DNA of 64,000 bases from Cocos nucifera (taxonomy: Eukaryota > Streptophyta > Magnoliopsida > Arecales > Arecaceae): contig QRFJ01004204.1 of assembly GCA_006176705.1 (NCBI GenBank), positions 96,717 through 160,716 of the forward strand, read 5' to 3'. The position numbers and the translations under genes are program-made. Positions 35,508 to 48,551 of this stretch are shown here, piece after piece; the stretch's first letter is position 1, and every line of letters begins with the position of its first letter. Below the pieces are notes generated by a model. That model was not told where the DNA came from. It saw nothing but the letters and a program-made list of their open reading frames with translations, and did no database searches.

Positions 35508-37356
35508 TGATGTGTGCTAATTTATAGCTATGGCAAGTGCACCAATCGATCAAGTAATAAAGTGAATGAGTAGAGTATCATCCCTAGAGGATTGGAAAAT
35601 AAGTACTGAAAAGCTCTTTCCTATGCTTTATTTAGAAGATCGATTTATGAGAATAAAAAATTAAAGAATAAAATAAAAAAATAATTAAAAATTTTAAGAA
35701 AATAGAGAGAACGTAATTATTAGGATTTTCAACTCAAGAGCAATATGTTACTAAGGCAATCGGTTCACCAACTCAGTCAATACAATATTCAGGTTATTAG
35801 AATAATTTTATTTCATGTGATGGTAGAATCTTCTAATTTATTCCCTATCCTTTGATCAAGGTGTAGCAAAACTATCAATATTTATTAATTACCCTTTGGT
35901 CTAGGTGTAATTTAAATAAATATTAATGCATTAAGTTTTGCAAAATCCTCTAATTAAAATACGCTGCGTCCAAAGCGCACTAAAATATCCGCATGCATAT
36001 GAATTCTAATTTGATTCATAATACGAGGTATATAATCAAGAAGCAATAACATAGATGTACTTGGTCCGTAACATCTATGTTCATCAGCTCAATTAGAAGA
36101 TGGCCAGTAATCTAAAAGCATTAAAATCAGATTTATATACTCCTCATGAATAAAATTTAAAATTAAAAATAAATCATACTGAATATTACATCAAAAGAGT
36201 GGCTACACCTTAGCCTTAGTAAAAAAAAATTTAGTTCATGATAACAAGTTCAAAACAGCAAATAAAATAAAAGTATAAAAAAATTAGACTGTTTGATTGC
36301 TAAAATTGATTGTTCGATGCTCTTGGTATGGAGAACTTGGTGAAAAAGATGAAGCTCCTTGATCAATATTCTAATTGTCAAAAAAAAATTAAAAACCCTT
36401 TTCTTTCTCTTAAAAATCTCTCTTCCTTTTCTACCTCTCTCCTCTCTTTCTCTTTTTTTTTCTTTATTTCTCTGACTCTCTTCTTTTTTTTCTCTCTTTT
36501 TTTTTCTCTGACTTCCCTCCTCTATGGCAATAGCAGGTCCTCTATTTTTATAGGCTAAGAGATTGATTTTCCACTAAAATCCTCTTGAAATTAGGTTTAG
36601 AACTCTCAAAACAACTCAAATTAGGATTCTGGATGATTTTGATCATTGGATGTTGATCAAACAGTTTAAAAATAACTTAAAAACCCTTTAAAATATCCCA
36701 GATCAAGTCAGAATTCATGCCAGCCATCGGATCAATCGTTGGATTGAATCTGGGCCATCAGATCACGCACAGGAAAGGCTTCTGATCTTAGTTTAACATC
36801 GGGATGAATCTCAACCATTGGATCTCGACCGAAAGCTGTGGATGCCATTCGTCAGCACATGCGTGTCGACCATCCAATCAAATCTCAGTGAAAGGCGCCT
36901 GTTGGGTCAAACAAAATTCTCAAATTATCCTCTGTAGACCATGCGCGAGCTCGGTGTTGCATGGACCGCCGCATTCTTCAGCCAATCGGAGCGCGCTTCT
37001 TCATGTGAAATTTTTGAAATGCCCTCAAGTCGGTCCACTGTGCGCTACAAAAAATGCTGACATCAGCGCTGCATCAGTGGGTTGGTTTGCTAGTGCAGTC
37101 AAATCGAGCGGTCTGCTGAGTCAATTTTTCTGAATCGGTTTGAACCGGATCGGGTTTTTTTTTTTTGAAATTCAATTTTGGGCTCGTTTGAAGTCCGTTT
37201 TGCCTGAAATTTATTTCATTTGAACCAAAAAAATAAGATCTTCACATTGATGGCCTTCTTTCCTACGTTAGATTAATAAAAATATCAATTTCTAAAAAAT
37301 AAATTAATTTATTTTATAATTTAATACTTTTATTAGTATATTTTTACCACTTATCA
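35508..37356 (-). repeat. Athila-1 3' LTR
   Basis: Collinear with 40931-42791, with scattered substitutions. Minus-strand TATAAAAATAG at 36543-36553. A pyrimidine-rich tract lies at 36420-36510. The 36804-37133 open frame is not preserved in the other LTR and is not a gene. Confidence 0.95.
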
Positions 37357-38459
37357 CACCCTCCCAACTTAGTCATTGCTAGTCCCTTAGCAATGTTTTA
37401 TTTAATACCATGTTTCAATAAGATTATCCATCACAAAGATAAAATCTAGGATTAAAGGTCAAAAAGTTTAGAAAATACTGCTAACTAAGCATTGAGCTTC
37501 AGAAGCAAATTTTTCAGTCAATACAATTAAAAACTTTCTTAGAGTACATCAAAGATCTATAGCACTTGTGTTCGTGATGACTAACTTTAGCATTTCAGTA
37601 TTAAATTAAAAGAACAAAAGTATCCTCTCTTATCACCTATTTTGGTCAATTTTCTATACATTCTCAATTTTATACTCATGAATTAAGGTAGCTTTCACAC
37701 TGCCTTTTCCCCCTTTTTTTTTTTTTTTTACTGTGCTGAGCATCCTGGCCTTTCCTTCACCATTTTACGTGAATTTTCACACTTGACCTAGGTGCAGAGA
37801 CCCAGTTACTAGGCTTTGGGCAATCCACATATACTCTGTCTTTTGCACTTTATTTATAGGCAGGTAGCTCTTTCCTTAAATTCAAGTTTCTTTTGATTAG
37901 AATGTATATTAATTACCAATTTTCAGTGATAATTGAATCCTCAGTTGGCCTTATAATCAATACCTACTTTGCCTTGTTAGTGTGCATGTGCAATTAGAAA
38001 GTGCTAATAATCTTTTAATGACCTAAGTAGGCTGCTAAAAGTTGACCAACTAATCTACTTCTTTAACTCATTACATTCATTAGCAAATAATTCTATCTTT
38101 TATCACTTATCCAGTTTATCTTGCTCAAGATTTTCTTCTTGACACATGATTTTTTTTTTTTTAACTTATTCTACATTATCTTAAAGGAGAAAGAAAAATA
38201 AAGGGTGCAATAAAGGATAGGAAGGAATACACCTGATTTGGTTCAGTCTGGTTCTTTGGAGCTTTGAAATTTTGCTTGAGCTCTCATTGATTTTTCTCTG
38301 CAAAATTGAAAATACACACCAAAGCAGTAAAAGAGCAACAACAAATTACTGAAAAATAAAAAAAAGAAAAATGATCAAAACTAAAAAGAAAAGAAACAAC
38401 CTATCTAGTAGTTCTGATTTATAGTCTTCAGCTTGACTTTCTTTGAGTTCTAAAGTGGA
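37357..38459 (-). other. Athila-1 3' untranslated part
   Basis: It lies between the gag-protease stop and the 3' LTR. No domain is visible; T-rich runs near 37715 and 38150. In a full Athila element, RT and integrase would follow the protease; here they are absent. Confidence 0.7.
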
Positions 38460-40729
38460 TCAATCTGGTGCCACTTCAATTGGAATACTTTCATGTTTAA
38501 TCGAATCCTCTTTCAATTTGACATTGCTCGCTTTTATAGTCTCAAACCTATTTTCTACAGAATTCTCATATACTGAATTGTCAATAATATCAATTAGAAA
38601 ATAAGTTTGATTATCATCAGGATGTTTAGTATCTTTGAAAACATTAAAAGTAACTTGTTCGTCTTGGACTCTAAGAATTAATTTTTCTTGTTGAACATCT
38701 ATTAAAGCTCCTCCAGTAGCTAAAAAGGGTCTCCCTAAAATAAGGGGTACATCATAATCTTCTTCCATATCAAGAACAATAAAATCAATAGGAAAAATAA
38801 ACTTGTTTACCTTTACCAAGACATCCTCCACTATACCTCTTGGATATTTAATGGATCTGTCGGCTAATTGAAGAGTAATAGTGGTAGGCTTTGGTTCTCC
38901 TAGACCCAGCTTCCTGAAAATAGAAAAAGGCATGAGATTAATACTTGCTCCTAAATCACATAAAACTTTATCAAAACTACAATCACCAATAATGCAAGGG
39001 ATAGTAAAACTCCCTGGATCTTTTAGCTTCTGTGGTAATTTATTTTGAAGTATTGCTGAGCATTCTTCATTCAAATTTATTCTCTCATGCTCCTTCAGCT
39101 TTTTCTTATTTGTTAAGATTTCTTTGAGAAACTTGGCATACCTGGGCATTTGAGTAATAGCATCTACAAAAGGAATATTAATATGTAAATTCTTTAAAAT
39201 TTTGAAAAAGTTAGAAAATTTCTTATCTGGATGCTGTATTTGTCTCTCTGGGAATGGTAGTGGCGGCACGTAGGGCTTCACATTTGGATCAGCAAATCGT
39301 ATACCTGGAGACCATCCATCTGCTGGTTGTTTTGGTGACTGACGAATTTTAGTTGATGGTTCCTTATTTGTAGTTGGCTCTTCAGTCTCTTTCTTCTGAT
39401 GTGGCTCCTCCAACTTTGTACCACTTCTTAGGGTGATAGCATTGACTTGCTCCCTTGGATTGGTCTCCGTATTGCTGGGCAAGGATCCTTGAGGTCTCTC
39501 GGAGATTATCTTAGCCATTTGACCTATTTGCATCTCCAAGTTTCGAATTGCTGCTGTTTGGTCCTGCCTAAGTTTGGCTTCCAAATTTTTTATAGTTGCT
39601 TCTTGGTTTTGCATAAATTTGACCATCAGCTCTTCCATGTTGGACTTCTTTTCAGGTACTTGGAATCCCGGGGGTGGCTGTTGTGCTGCATTTTGATTGC
39701 TCCATGAGAAATTTGGGTGCTGCCTCCACCCTTGATTGTATGTGTTGGAGTAGGGATTGTTTTGTTGCGGCCTGAAAAAAATTACCAATATAATTAGCTG
39801 TATCAGTTGTTTTAGCAAAAGGATTACCTATCTGGCAATTGCTCGTATCGTGTCCTCCTCCACACAGGTCACAAGTAATGCTCTGAACATGCATAGCTGT
39901 TCCCTTTAAGTTGTTGACTTCGCTCTAAGGGCTGCAATTTCAGCTAGTAAAGGTTGGCACGCAATCTACTCCCTGCACAGCTGCTAGTCTTTTTGGCATC
40001 ATGCGTTCTGTCTGCCATTGATAGCTATTTGATGCCATCTCATCGATCAGATCGAAGGCTTCTTCCTCCATTTTTTGATTAATGGTTCCTCCTGCTGCTG
40101 CATCAATCATAGAATCGATTAGTAGGAGATAAACCATTATAGAAAGTTTGTACCTGAAGCCATACGGGTATAGTTGATGATGTGGACATCTCCTCAGTAG
40201 TTCCTTGAAATGCTCCCAAGCCTCATATAGTGTCTCCATGTCCATCTGCATAAAAGAAGTGATATCGTTGCGCATCTTGGCAGTCTTGGAAGGTGGAAAG
40301 TACTTGGCTAAGAATTTTTGGGCTAGGACATCCCAAGTTGTGATAGAACCTGCAGGAAGAGAATGAAGCCAACTCTTTAGCTTTATCCCATAAAGAGAAA
40401 GGAAATAACCTTAATCTAATAGCATCATCCGACACCCCATTAATTTTAAAAGTATCGCAAAGTTCAAGAAAATTAGAAATATGGGCATTCGGATCATCAT
40501 GCACGTGTCCACTGAATTGGACAGTTGATTGAATCATCTGGATCATCGCCGATTTTATTTCAAAGTTGTTTGCTCGTACAGGCGGTCTCCTGATGCTCGA
40601 AGCTGCATCGGCTATAGATGGTGTGATGTAATCATTTAATGGATGATGTACTAGTCGAATAGCTTCATGCTGTCCTTCGGTCGCCATATCCAATCCTAGA
40701 TTGATGTCGTTAGGATCTTCAGCTGCCAT
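38460..40729 (-). pseudogene. gag-pro: Athila-1 gag and aspartic protease
   Basis: The minus-strand ATG at 40729 (MAAEDPNDIN) begins an Athila-type gag: retrotransposon gag domain (about 40600-40010, with LRLFPFSLWDKAKE, then after a shift near 40240 LYEAWEHFKELLRRCPHH and IDAAAGGTINQK). A zinc knuckle CDLCGGGHDTSNC lies near 39868-39830. After another shift near 39800 a 452-residue open frame (39818-38460) continues through NPYSNTYNQGWRQHPNF, a proline-rich linker, and the protease with CDLGASINLMP (catalytic Asp, about 38973-38940) and LILGRPFLATGG (about 38745-38710). Two or three frameshifts and a stop near 39940 break gag; the protease module is intact. The reading then stops where RT would begin. 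Confidence 0.92.
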
Positions 40730-40930
40730 GTTTCTTTCTTGTTGTAGTCTTCTAATAGTCCTTTCAATTTCTAGGATCTAAAGGTAGTAAGTTACTATGT
40801 CCAGTACGTGTCATGCACTGAACAAATTTTTTTTAAAAATAAAAAATTAAAAATAAAATTTTAAAGTAAAGCTAGGATCAAAATTTTAATATTATTTTAG
40901 ACACAATCTCCGGCAATGGTGCCAAAAACT
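40730..40930 (-). other. Athila-1 leader and PBS
   Basis: AT-rich leader; the minus strand starts at 40930 with TCAAGTTTTTGGCACCATTG. The PBS begins several bases inside the LTR edge, as in Athila elements. Confidence 0.85.
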
Positions 40931-42791
40931 TGATGCGTGCTAATTTATAGCTATGGCAAGTGCACCAGTCGATCAAGTAATAAAGTGAATGAGTAGAGTA
41001 TCATCCCTAGAGGATTGAAAAATAAGTACTGAAAAGCTCTTTCCTATGCTTTATTTAGAAGACCGATTTATGAGAATAAGAAATTAAAGAACAAAATAAA
41101 AAATAATTAAAAATTTTAAGAAAATAGAGAGAGTGTAATTATTAGGGTTTTAAACTCAAGAGCAATGTGTTACTAAGGCAATCGGTTCACCAACTCAGTC
41201 AATACAATATTCAGGTTATTAGATTAATTTTATTTCATGTGACGGTGGAGTCTCCTAATTTATTCACTATCCTTTGGTCCAGGCATAGCAAAACTATCAA
41301 TATTTATTAATTACCCTTTGGTCTAGGTGTAATTTAAATAAATATTAATGCATTAAGTTTTGTGAAATCCTCTAATTAAAATACGCTGCATCCAAAGCGC
41401 ACTAAAATTCCTGCATGCATATGAATTCTAATTTGATTCATAATACAAGGTATATAATCAAGAAGCAATAACATAGATGTACTTAGTCCGTAACATCTAT
41501 GTTCATCAGATCAACTAGAAGATGGCTAGTAATCTAAAAGCATTAAGATCAGATTTATATACTCCTCATGAATAAAATTTAAAATTAAAAATAAATCACA
41601 CTGAATATTGCATCAAAAGAGTGGCTACACCTTAGCCTTAGTAAAAAAAAAATAGTTCATGATAACAAGTTCAAAAATAGTAAATAAAATAAAAAATATA
41701 AAAAAATTAGACTGTTTGATTGCTAAAATTGATTGTCTGTCGCTCTTAGTATGGAGAACTTGGTGAACAAGATGAAGCTCCTTGATCAATATTCCGATTG
41801 TCGGAAAAAAATTAAAAATTCTTTTCTTTCTCTCAAAAATCTCTCTTCTTTTTCTACCTCTCTCCTCTCTTTCTTTTTTTTTTTTTCTTTATTTTTCTGA
41901 CTCTCCTCTTTTTTTTCTCTCTTTTTTTTTTCTTTGACTTCCCTCCTCTACGGCAATAGTAGGTCCTCTATTTTTATAGGCTAAGAAATTGATTTCCCAC
42001 CAAAATCCTCTTGAAATTAGGTTTAGAACTCTCAAAACAACTCAAATTAGGATTCTGAATGATTTTGACCGTTGGATGTTGATCAAACAGTTCAAAAATC
42101 ACTTAAAAACCCTTTAAAATATCCCAGATCAAGTCAAAATTCATGCCAGCGGTCGGATCAATCATTGGATTGAATCTGGGTCATCAGATCATGCACAGGG
42201 AAGGCTTCTGATCTTAGTTTAATGTCAGGATGAATCTCAGCCATTGGATCTCGATCGAAAGATGCGGATGCCATTCGTCAGTGCATGCGTGTCAGTCGTT
42301 CGATCAAATCTCAATGAAAGGTGCCCGTCGGATCAAACAAAATTCCTAAATTATCCTCTGTAGACCATGCGCAAGCCCGATGTTGCATGGACCGCCGCAT
42401 TCTTCAGTCAATCAGAGTGTGCTTCTTCATATGAAATTCTCGAAATGCCCTTAAGTTGGTCCATCGTGCACCGCAAAAAATGCTGATGTCAGCCTGCCGT
42501 CAGTGCTGCATCAGCGGGTTGGTCTGCTGGTGTGGTCGAACTGGGCAGTCTACTGAGCCAATTTTTTGGAACCGATTTGAACTGGACCAAATTTTTTTTT
42601 TTAAATTTAATTTCTAGCTCATTTGAAGTCCGTTTTGCCTGAAATTTATTTCATCTGAATTAGAAAAATAAGATCTTCATATTGATGGCCTTCTTTTCTA
42701 CATAAGATTAATAAAAGTATCAATTTCTAAAGAAATAAATTAATTTTTTTATAATTTAATATTTTTATTAGTATATTTTTACCACTTATCA
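40931..42791 (-). repeat. Athila-1 5' LTR
   Basis: Plus-strand ends TGATGCGTGC and CCACTTATCA. Minus-strand TATAAAAATAG at 41969-41979 matches the other LTR. Confidence 0.95.
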
Positions 42792-42892
42792 AGCATCATT
42801 AGGGATCATATCAAGGTGACTCAATATGGGTTAATTATAATCAGATACTTTGAATTTTGGATAAAAATTGGACTGAGATCCGACCTGCTACA

Positions 42893-43831
42893 TGTTATGG
42901 TATCAATTTGCTTCGATACCAAACTGTTGGCATATCAGCTACTTTGATATAGCTTGTTAAGGATCTAGTACCAAATTATTATGACAGAAAGAAGAAAAAA
43001 TAAAATAAAAAAATAATCAAATTTTTGGATCAGCCTAAAGGCTCACCTCTATGGGGTATGCAAAGCTTCACTATAAAAGAGAAAAATAGATACAAGAGGC
43101 GAGCACTCACTCTCAACTCACCATATATAAATCTCTCTCAACTAGAAGCTATCCTCACCAATGCTCTCTCAGAATCCCAAGGAGACCCATAGAAGCTATA
43201 AGATACTCTGCCCTCATAGCCTCCTTATCGGATTCTATGCACCTATTGCTTCTCTCTCTCACGGGCTATACATACTTGACACTCTGCCAAGCTTCTCTCG
43301 GTGGATGTCTAAGCCTCTCTACATGCCTCTCATGCCACACACACCATCTTTTTTGCTCCACAGCATCTCAGCCCTTTAAATAGGACAAGAATCCTCTTCT
43401 TAGCAGTTCACAAGAGTTCTAATAGGGCTCATTCTCCTAATATGAGTCAAATACATCCTTGATAGAGTCTTGAAATATTTTTCAACCTTCAGATCATGAC
43501 CACAATCCTCCATGGCCATTGGATCCTATGGTCCACGCGCAACTTCTGTAGACCCCTTGGATTAATCATACTTCGAGTCCAAATAGAAAAACCCTATGGT
43601 GTTCTATTCGTCTCCATCGAGATGGCTTGATTAGGGATGGAGCTGGCTCGACTGCATCTCAGTTGGACTCCTATTGTCTGTCTACCTGAGAGAGTCGGCT
43701 CGGTTGTGGTTCAAGCTAGCTCGATCTCAATCCAAGCTAGTTCGACTACATATCAAAGCTAGCCTGACTGTTGTGCTAAAAATTGATTCTCTTCTTACCA
43801 TGGATCGAATTCGAGGCATCAAATCCTAACA
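42893..43831 (-). repeat. Copia-4 3' LTR
   Basis: Collinear with 45381-46322. Contains GAGCTGGCTC (43640-43649) and related words, and a minus-strand TATA-like TATTTAAAG near 43374-43384. Confidence 0.9.
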
Positions 43832-45317
43832 ATCTCTACCTCGACTCGACATTCAATCTCCACCTATCTTTGAGAGCTTGTTATCCATCTCGCCCTCATG
43901 TCCTGAGGCACTCCTATTAATCATGGATGGACAAACATGGAAGTCGAGCCAAGCCACTCAATCCCATCTCTATCATGGGCTATGTCCATTCTGATCAAAG
44001 ACCTGCTCAAGAAAGTCTCTTGTGGCAATAGGAACTTCATGCTACAACGTCGCATGTCATCCTCCCAAGTCTCTCATCCCGTGCTCGATCCATCTCCACA
44101 TGGAGCTCCACCTCACACTGGGCTTCTTATTATGAGGTAATGTCCTTCACACTTTCTTCCTCTTAGCACCACCCTACTACCGTGCATGACCTTTAGGATT
44201 CCTCCATCAGCTTTCTATCTGAAGTCGATCGAATCTAGTCTACTAAGTGAGATTAGATTCTTTTTAAAGCTGGATATGTATTGGACCTCACCCAACTTTT
44301 TTACTGTTCCATCATGGAGCTTCATGCTGACCGTCCTATTACCCTTGATCTCATAGCTTGATCCATCTAGCAAGGACACTATGCCCTCACCGATCTCTAG
44401 GAAGTCAAACATCTCCTCTCTATAATATACATGATAGAAATAAGCAGAATCCATAATCCACTGGAAGAAAGAAGTAGATACCTCATTAGTAACCAGAAGG
44501 ACATCATCACTATCTTCTGTATCGCTACTGGCCACCGCCATAGTAGCCCTCATTCGATCTTTGAGTTGTGAGAAATACTTGACTCGATGTCCCAACTCGT
44601 CACATCTATAGCATTTGATCTTGCTAAGATTCCTTGTCTTGAATCTGGATCATCCTCCTCGCGATCTTCTGTCACTCCATCTACTGCCTCCTACTCCTCC
44701 AGAAATTGCCAAAGTTGAGCTGCTGCCATCTGAGCTCGAAGCTAGGTTCTTCCTCTTGAAAATCTCATTCTAGAGTATCACTACAGTGACCTCATCCATC
44801 TTGATGGTGCTCTTTTCCACTAGAAGAGTAGTCACCAAGGACTCATACGAAGGGAAGAGTGATGCTAGCAAGACCAATGCCTGGTCTTGTCCTCAACTTT
44901 TTCACCAATGCTGAGGAGGTCGGTGAGGATCTTTTGAAAGTTGGATAGATGCTTTCGCATGCTCTGGCCTTCATCCATCCATAGCTGGTAGAACTGCCTC
45001 TAAAGAAATAGCACGTTGGTGAGCGACTTCGCCATATACAACTCCTCGAGCTTCAATCACAGTGCCGTCGGAGATGTCTCATCAAGTACATGGATCACCA
45101 CATCATTCATTAGTTATAAGTGGATCGGGCTCACTACCTGCATCTGGATCCACTTTCAATTCTTCATCTCTATGGTAGCTGGCATCTCATCATTCAAGAG
45201 AGCATCGATCAACCCATGTTGGATGAGGACATCCTTTACCCTTGCTTGCCATAAGAAGAAATTGCCCTTCCCAATGAACCTATTGATCTCCACCTAGATT
45301 GTGCTTATCTTCTCCAT
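43832..45317 (-). pseudogene. gag-pro: Copia-4 gag, protease and pre-integrase remnant
   Basis: The minus-strand ATG at 45317 (MEKISTI) starts a UBN2-type Copia gag; recognisable blocks are NFFLWQARVKDVLIQHGL, then LEELYMAKSLTNVLFL and MRKHLSNFQKIL. The zinc knuckle CYRCDELGHRVKYF (about 44610-44565) has Phe in place of the last Cys. The protease follows in the open frame 44595-44215 with WIMDSAYFYHV (catalytic Asp kept, DSA form) and KNLISLSRLDS. Below 44215 a pre-integrase trace (ILKVMHGSRVVLRGRK) leads directly to the PPT. Stops occur in gag. The integrase core appears to be removed by deletion. Confidence 0.87.
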
Positions 45318-45380
45318 ATTCTTCAATCTCTATCCACTACTATAATCTGCGCTCCAATACTATCTGGCTTTTATATTAAT

Positions 45381-46322
45381 TATTATGGTATCAACTCGCT
45401 CTAATACCAAACTGTTGGGATATCAGCTACTCTAATACCACTTGTTAAGGATCTAGTACCAAATTATTATGATACAAAGAAGAAAGAAATAAAATAAAAA
45501 AAATAATCAAGTACGTGGATCAGCCTAAAAGCTCACCTCCATGGGATATGCAAAGCTTCATTATGAAAGAAAAAAATAGGTACAAGAGGAGAACACCCAC
45601 TCTCAACTCACCATATATAAATATCTTTCAACTAGAAACTATACTCACAAAAGCTCTCTCAGAATCCCAAGGAGATCCACAGAAGCTACAAGATGCTCTA
45701 TCCTCATAGCCTCCTCGCTAGATACTATGCACCTATTGTTTCTCTCTCTCACGAGCTGCACGTACTTGATGCTTTGCCAAACTTCTCTCGATGGCTGTCT
45801 GAGCCTCTCTACATGCCTCTCACACCATATGCACCACGTCTTTGCTCCACAGCACCTCAGCCCTTTAAATAGGATAAGAATTTTCTTCTCAATAGTTCAT
45901 AGGAGTCCTAATAGGGCTCGTTCTCCTAATATGAGTCGAACATATCCTTGATGGAGTCTTAAAATATTTTTTTGACCTTCAGATCATGACCGCAATCCTT
46001 CATGGCCACTGGATTCTGTGGTCCACGTGCAACTCCCATAGACCTCTTGGATTAATCACAATCCAAGTCCAAACAGAAAAAATCCCATCATATTCTATTC
46101 ACCTCCGTCGAGCCGACTCGATCAGGGGTCGAGTTGGCTCGACTACGTCTCGCTCGGACTCCTACTATCTTTCTGTCTGAGAGAGCTGACTCGACTATGG
46201 TGAGAGCCCGCTCGATCTTAATCTAAGCAGACTCGATCGTGTATCAGATCCGACCCAAATGCTGTGCTAAAAGCTGATTTTCTTATTACTGTGGATCAAA
46301 TTCGAGGCATCAAATCCTAACA
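45381..46322 (-). repeat. Copia-4 5' LTR
   Basis: Plus-strand start TATTATGG (decayed TG), end ATCCTAACA. Pairs with 42893-43831; lengths 942 and 939 bp. Confidence 0.9.
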
Positions 46323-47285
46323 CTATACAGATGTTAGAGCAATTCTTGATCATCTTGATTTCATCTTAGGTTCAACCTATGGTCCGTGGTGCAATTAAAG
46401 AGAGAGAGTAGGGCCCTAAAGAGAGAAAAAAGAGGAGAGAGAAAATTATTTTCTCTCTTCTTTTTTTATTTTTTGTTTTGTTTTGTTTTCTTCTTCTTCC
46501 TTCTTTCTTTTCTTTTCTTCTTTTCTCTCTTGGCCGAATAGGGGAGGGAGAGGCTGGTAGCTCGCTCTCCAGCTAGGGGCCAAAAGATCGATGATGGCAA
46601 TGGCCAACAGTGGGCAACGATAATGGAGAAAGGGATAGGCGGCAACACGACAGGTTGGCGAGAAATCAAGAAAAAAAAGAAAAATAAGGGCTCTCCTTTA
46701 AGCTATTTTCTAGCCAAATCAGTGGCCGGCGGCAAATCCCAAGGCTAAGGAAAGAAGGGGAAGAAAGAGAGAAGGGTGGCTGGGGCTTACCTCGCACTCT
46801 AGTGAGGTCTCTAGCAAGGATTTTTGGCTGACACAGTGATGGTAGTCCATGGCTCCAATGCAAGAAAAGAGGGAGAAAGAAGAGGGAGAAGAGGGGAGGA
46901 GAGCTCGTCAGCTTAAGTGGGGGCTCATGCCTTTAAGTAGGATGGAGGGAAGGCCGAATCCTCCCCAGATTCAACTCTCCTCTAATGCTTTCGCGAGGAA
47001 GAAGACTCTTGCTGGGTGTCTTCTCTATTTTTTTTTTTTTGTTGGTGGGACTTGGGCCTTATTTCCAATGGGCTGGTCAAAGTGGACCAGGCCATCACAT
47101 TCTATCCCCTTTAAAAAAAAAGTTTCATCCTCGAAACTTGGCGTATCTTTATTTTTAAATAAGTAAGAATATTTAATCTTCAAAATTATCTTTCATTATA
47201 CTTTCGATATGGAACTTTGATCTAAGTCATGCTTATAGATCCTATACTCTAAACTTTTTTCTATTAATTAGCTTCATTCTTTGAG

Positions 47286-47287
<2 letters not shown>

Positions 47288-47333
<46 letters not shown>
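47288..47333. repeat. (TA)n microsatellite
   Basis: Pure TA run in Chromo-1 internal 1. The equivalent place in internal 2 (near 51190-51215) has only a short, impure TA stretch, so it expanded after the two internal regions separated. Confidence 0.95.
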
Positions 47334-47336
<3 letters not shown>

Positions 47337-47594
47337 ATATGTTCGCCATAAATAACTTTATGATAGAAGTGGCTCATCCAGTTTATAGAGTACACAATTT
47401 AAAGATATAGTGAACTAGGAAAGAATGAGAAGAGCTATGAACATTAAACATGCAGGCATCTACTTAAGTATGATTAGACTTGCACCAATCACTACATCAT
47501 TGCTTGTTGTAGTACTATGCAGAGTCAAGGCAGATATTCATGCATTTCTTTTTTGTGTTTATTCACTTGAGCCAAAAGTTTTAGAGTCATTTAT

Positions 47595-48551
47595 TTTCTT
47601 ATTAGGACATTCTCATGCCAAATATTCCCACCTGCTACACTGATAACATGCTTTAAGCTTCTTAAGACAAGGTCTCCCATGATTTTTACCACAATGCTCA
47701 CAAGTCTCTGCTCCTTTCTTTTTCTTAGAGTTGTTCTCTAGGTTTTTATGTTGGTCACCTTAAGTTTCTATTAGTACAGATCTCTTCTTATCCTCTCTTT
47801 CTTGTTTCGATCATTTCATGTCTGATTCAACTTTCAAAGCTCGTTCCAGCACATCCTTATAATTGTTATATAGGTGAGAGGATAAACGAGACCAAATTTA
47901 ATATCCTAAACCATGCTCAAATCTATTTGCTTTGCTTCTTTCAGACTCTATAAGCTTGGGGCAAAATCAACCTAACTCACTAAATTTGTTTGCATATTCT
48001 AGTATTGTCATGTCATCCTTTTGCCTCAAAGCCAATAACTCATTTTCTTTTACTAATCTCATTGACTTGTGAAATTATTGGTCACAGAATATTTTTTTGA
48101 ACTCCTCCCCTATCAATTGGTTATCTATATTTTCATATGCAGTTTTTATTGCAATACACCAAAACTCAGCATTTGCTTTGAGCATGAGAATGGCTAGCCT
48201 AACCTTCATCTCCTCGAGATACTATAGTGCATTAAACATCATTTCTATTTCCTGAATCTAGGTCTTTGCAACTAGAGGATCATGTCCTCCCTCAAACAGT
48301 GGTGGGTTGAGTCTTCTAAACCTCTCATAATATGACTCTAAAGATGGTATAGGTTGAGGAACAGATTGTATATGTTGTTATTGTTGAATAAGCTGAGCCA
48401 CCACTTCACAAACTCCAGCAATGTCTCCTTGAGTGGTTGGGACATTAGGAGCTTGCTCGACCATCTAGTTGGCATCTCTCGATGTAGTCCTTCTTGCTCC
48501 TCTACTCCTAGTGGCAATTTTTGCCAAGACTTCATTCTCACCATCACTCAT
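47595..48551 (-). pseudogene. gag: Chromo-1 gag, internal region 1
   Basis: The minus-strand ATG at 48551 starts MSDGENEVLA, followed by a Gln-rich AQLIQQ stretch, a retrotransposon gag domain (about 48250-47800) and a cysteine-rich finger CEHCGKNHGRPC with CYQC (about 47706-47620). In the second half of the finger the expected Gly-His pair is Glu-Tyr and a stop intervenes. This order is known from chromovirus-type Gypsy gag. Frameshifts and stops break it. It pairs with the copy at 51470-52426. Confidence 0.85.

Larger units (their letters stand above)
35508..42791 (-). mobile_element. Athila-1: gag-protease-only Athila-type Gypsy element
   Basis: LTRs 35508-37356 and 40931-42791 start TGAT and end ATCA; perfect TSD AGCAT at 35503-35507 and 42792-42796. 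Minus-strand PBS TGGCACCATTGCCGG lies a few bases left of 40931, typical of Athila. PPT TTGGGAGGGTG abuts the left LTR. The 3.6 kb internal region holds gag and protease but no RT, RNase H or integrase. It sits in LTR1 of Chromo-1. Confidence 0.95.
42893..46322 (-). mobile_element. Copia-4: Copia element reduced to gag and protease
   Basis: LTRs 42893-43831 and 45381-46322 flank a 1.55 kb internal region. Plus-strand ends are TGTTATGG (right copy TATTATGG) and ATCCTAACA. Flanks CTACA (42888-42892) and CTATA (46323-46327) are a one-mismatch TSD; the sequence outside both ends continues Chromo-1 LTR1. Minus-strand PBS-like AGTATTGGAGC lies left of 45381. Gag, protease and part of the pre-integrase domain remain; integrase core, RT and RNase H are gone. 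Confidence 0.9.
34156..47099 (-). repeat. Chromo-1 LTR1, split by Athila-1 and Copia-4
   Basis: Three segments (34156-35507, 42797-42892, 46328-47099) align in order with LTR2 and LTR3. Start TGTCATGCCCC, end GGCCATCACA. Removing the two inserts gives about 2.2 kb. Confidence 0.92.

Noticed and set aside
36804..37133. 109-residue cysteine-containing open frame
   Set aside because: It sits inside the Athila-1 3' LTR and is not kept open in the matching part of the 5' LTR.
38460..39818. Intact host aspartic protease gene
   Set aside because: The open frame is long, but its domain order and place between LTRs identify it as Athila gag-protease.
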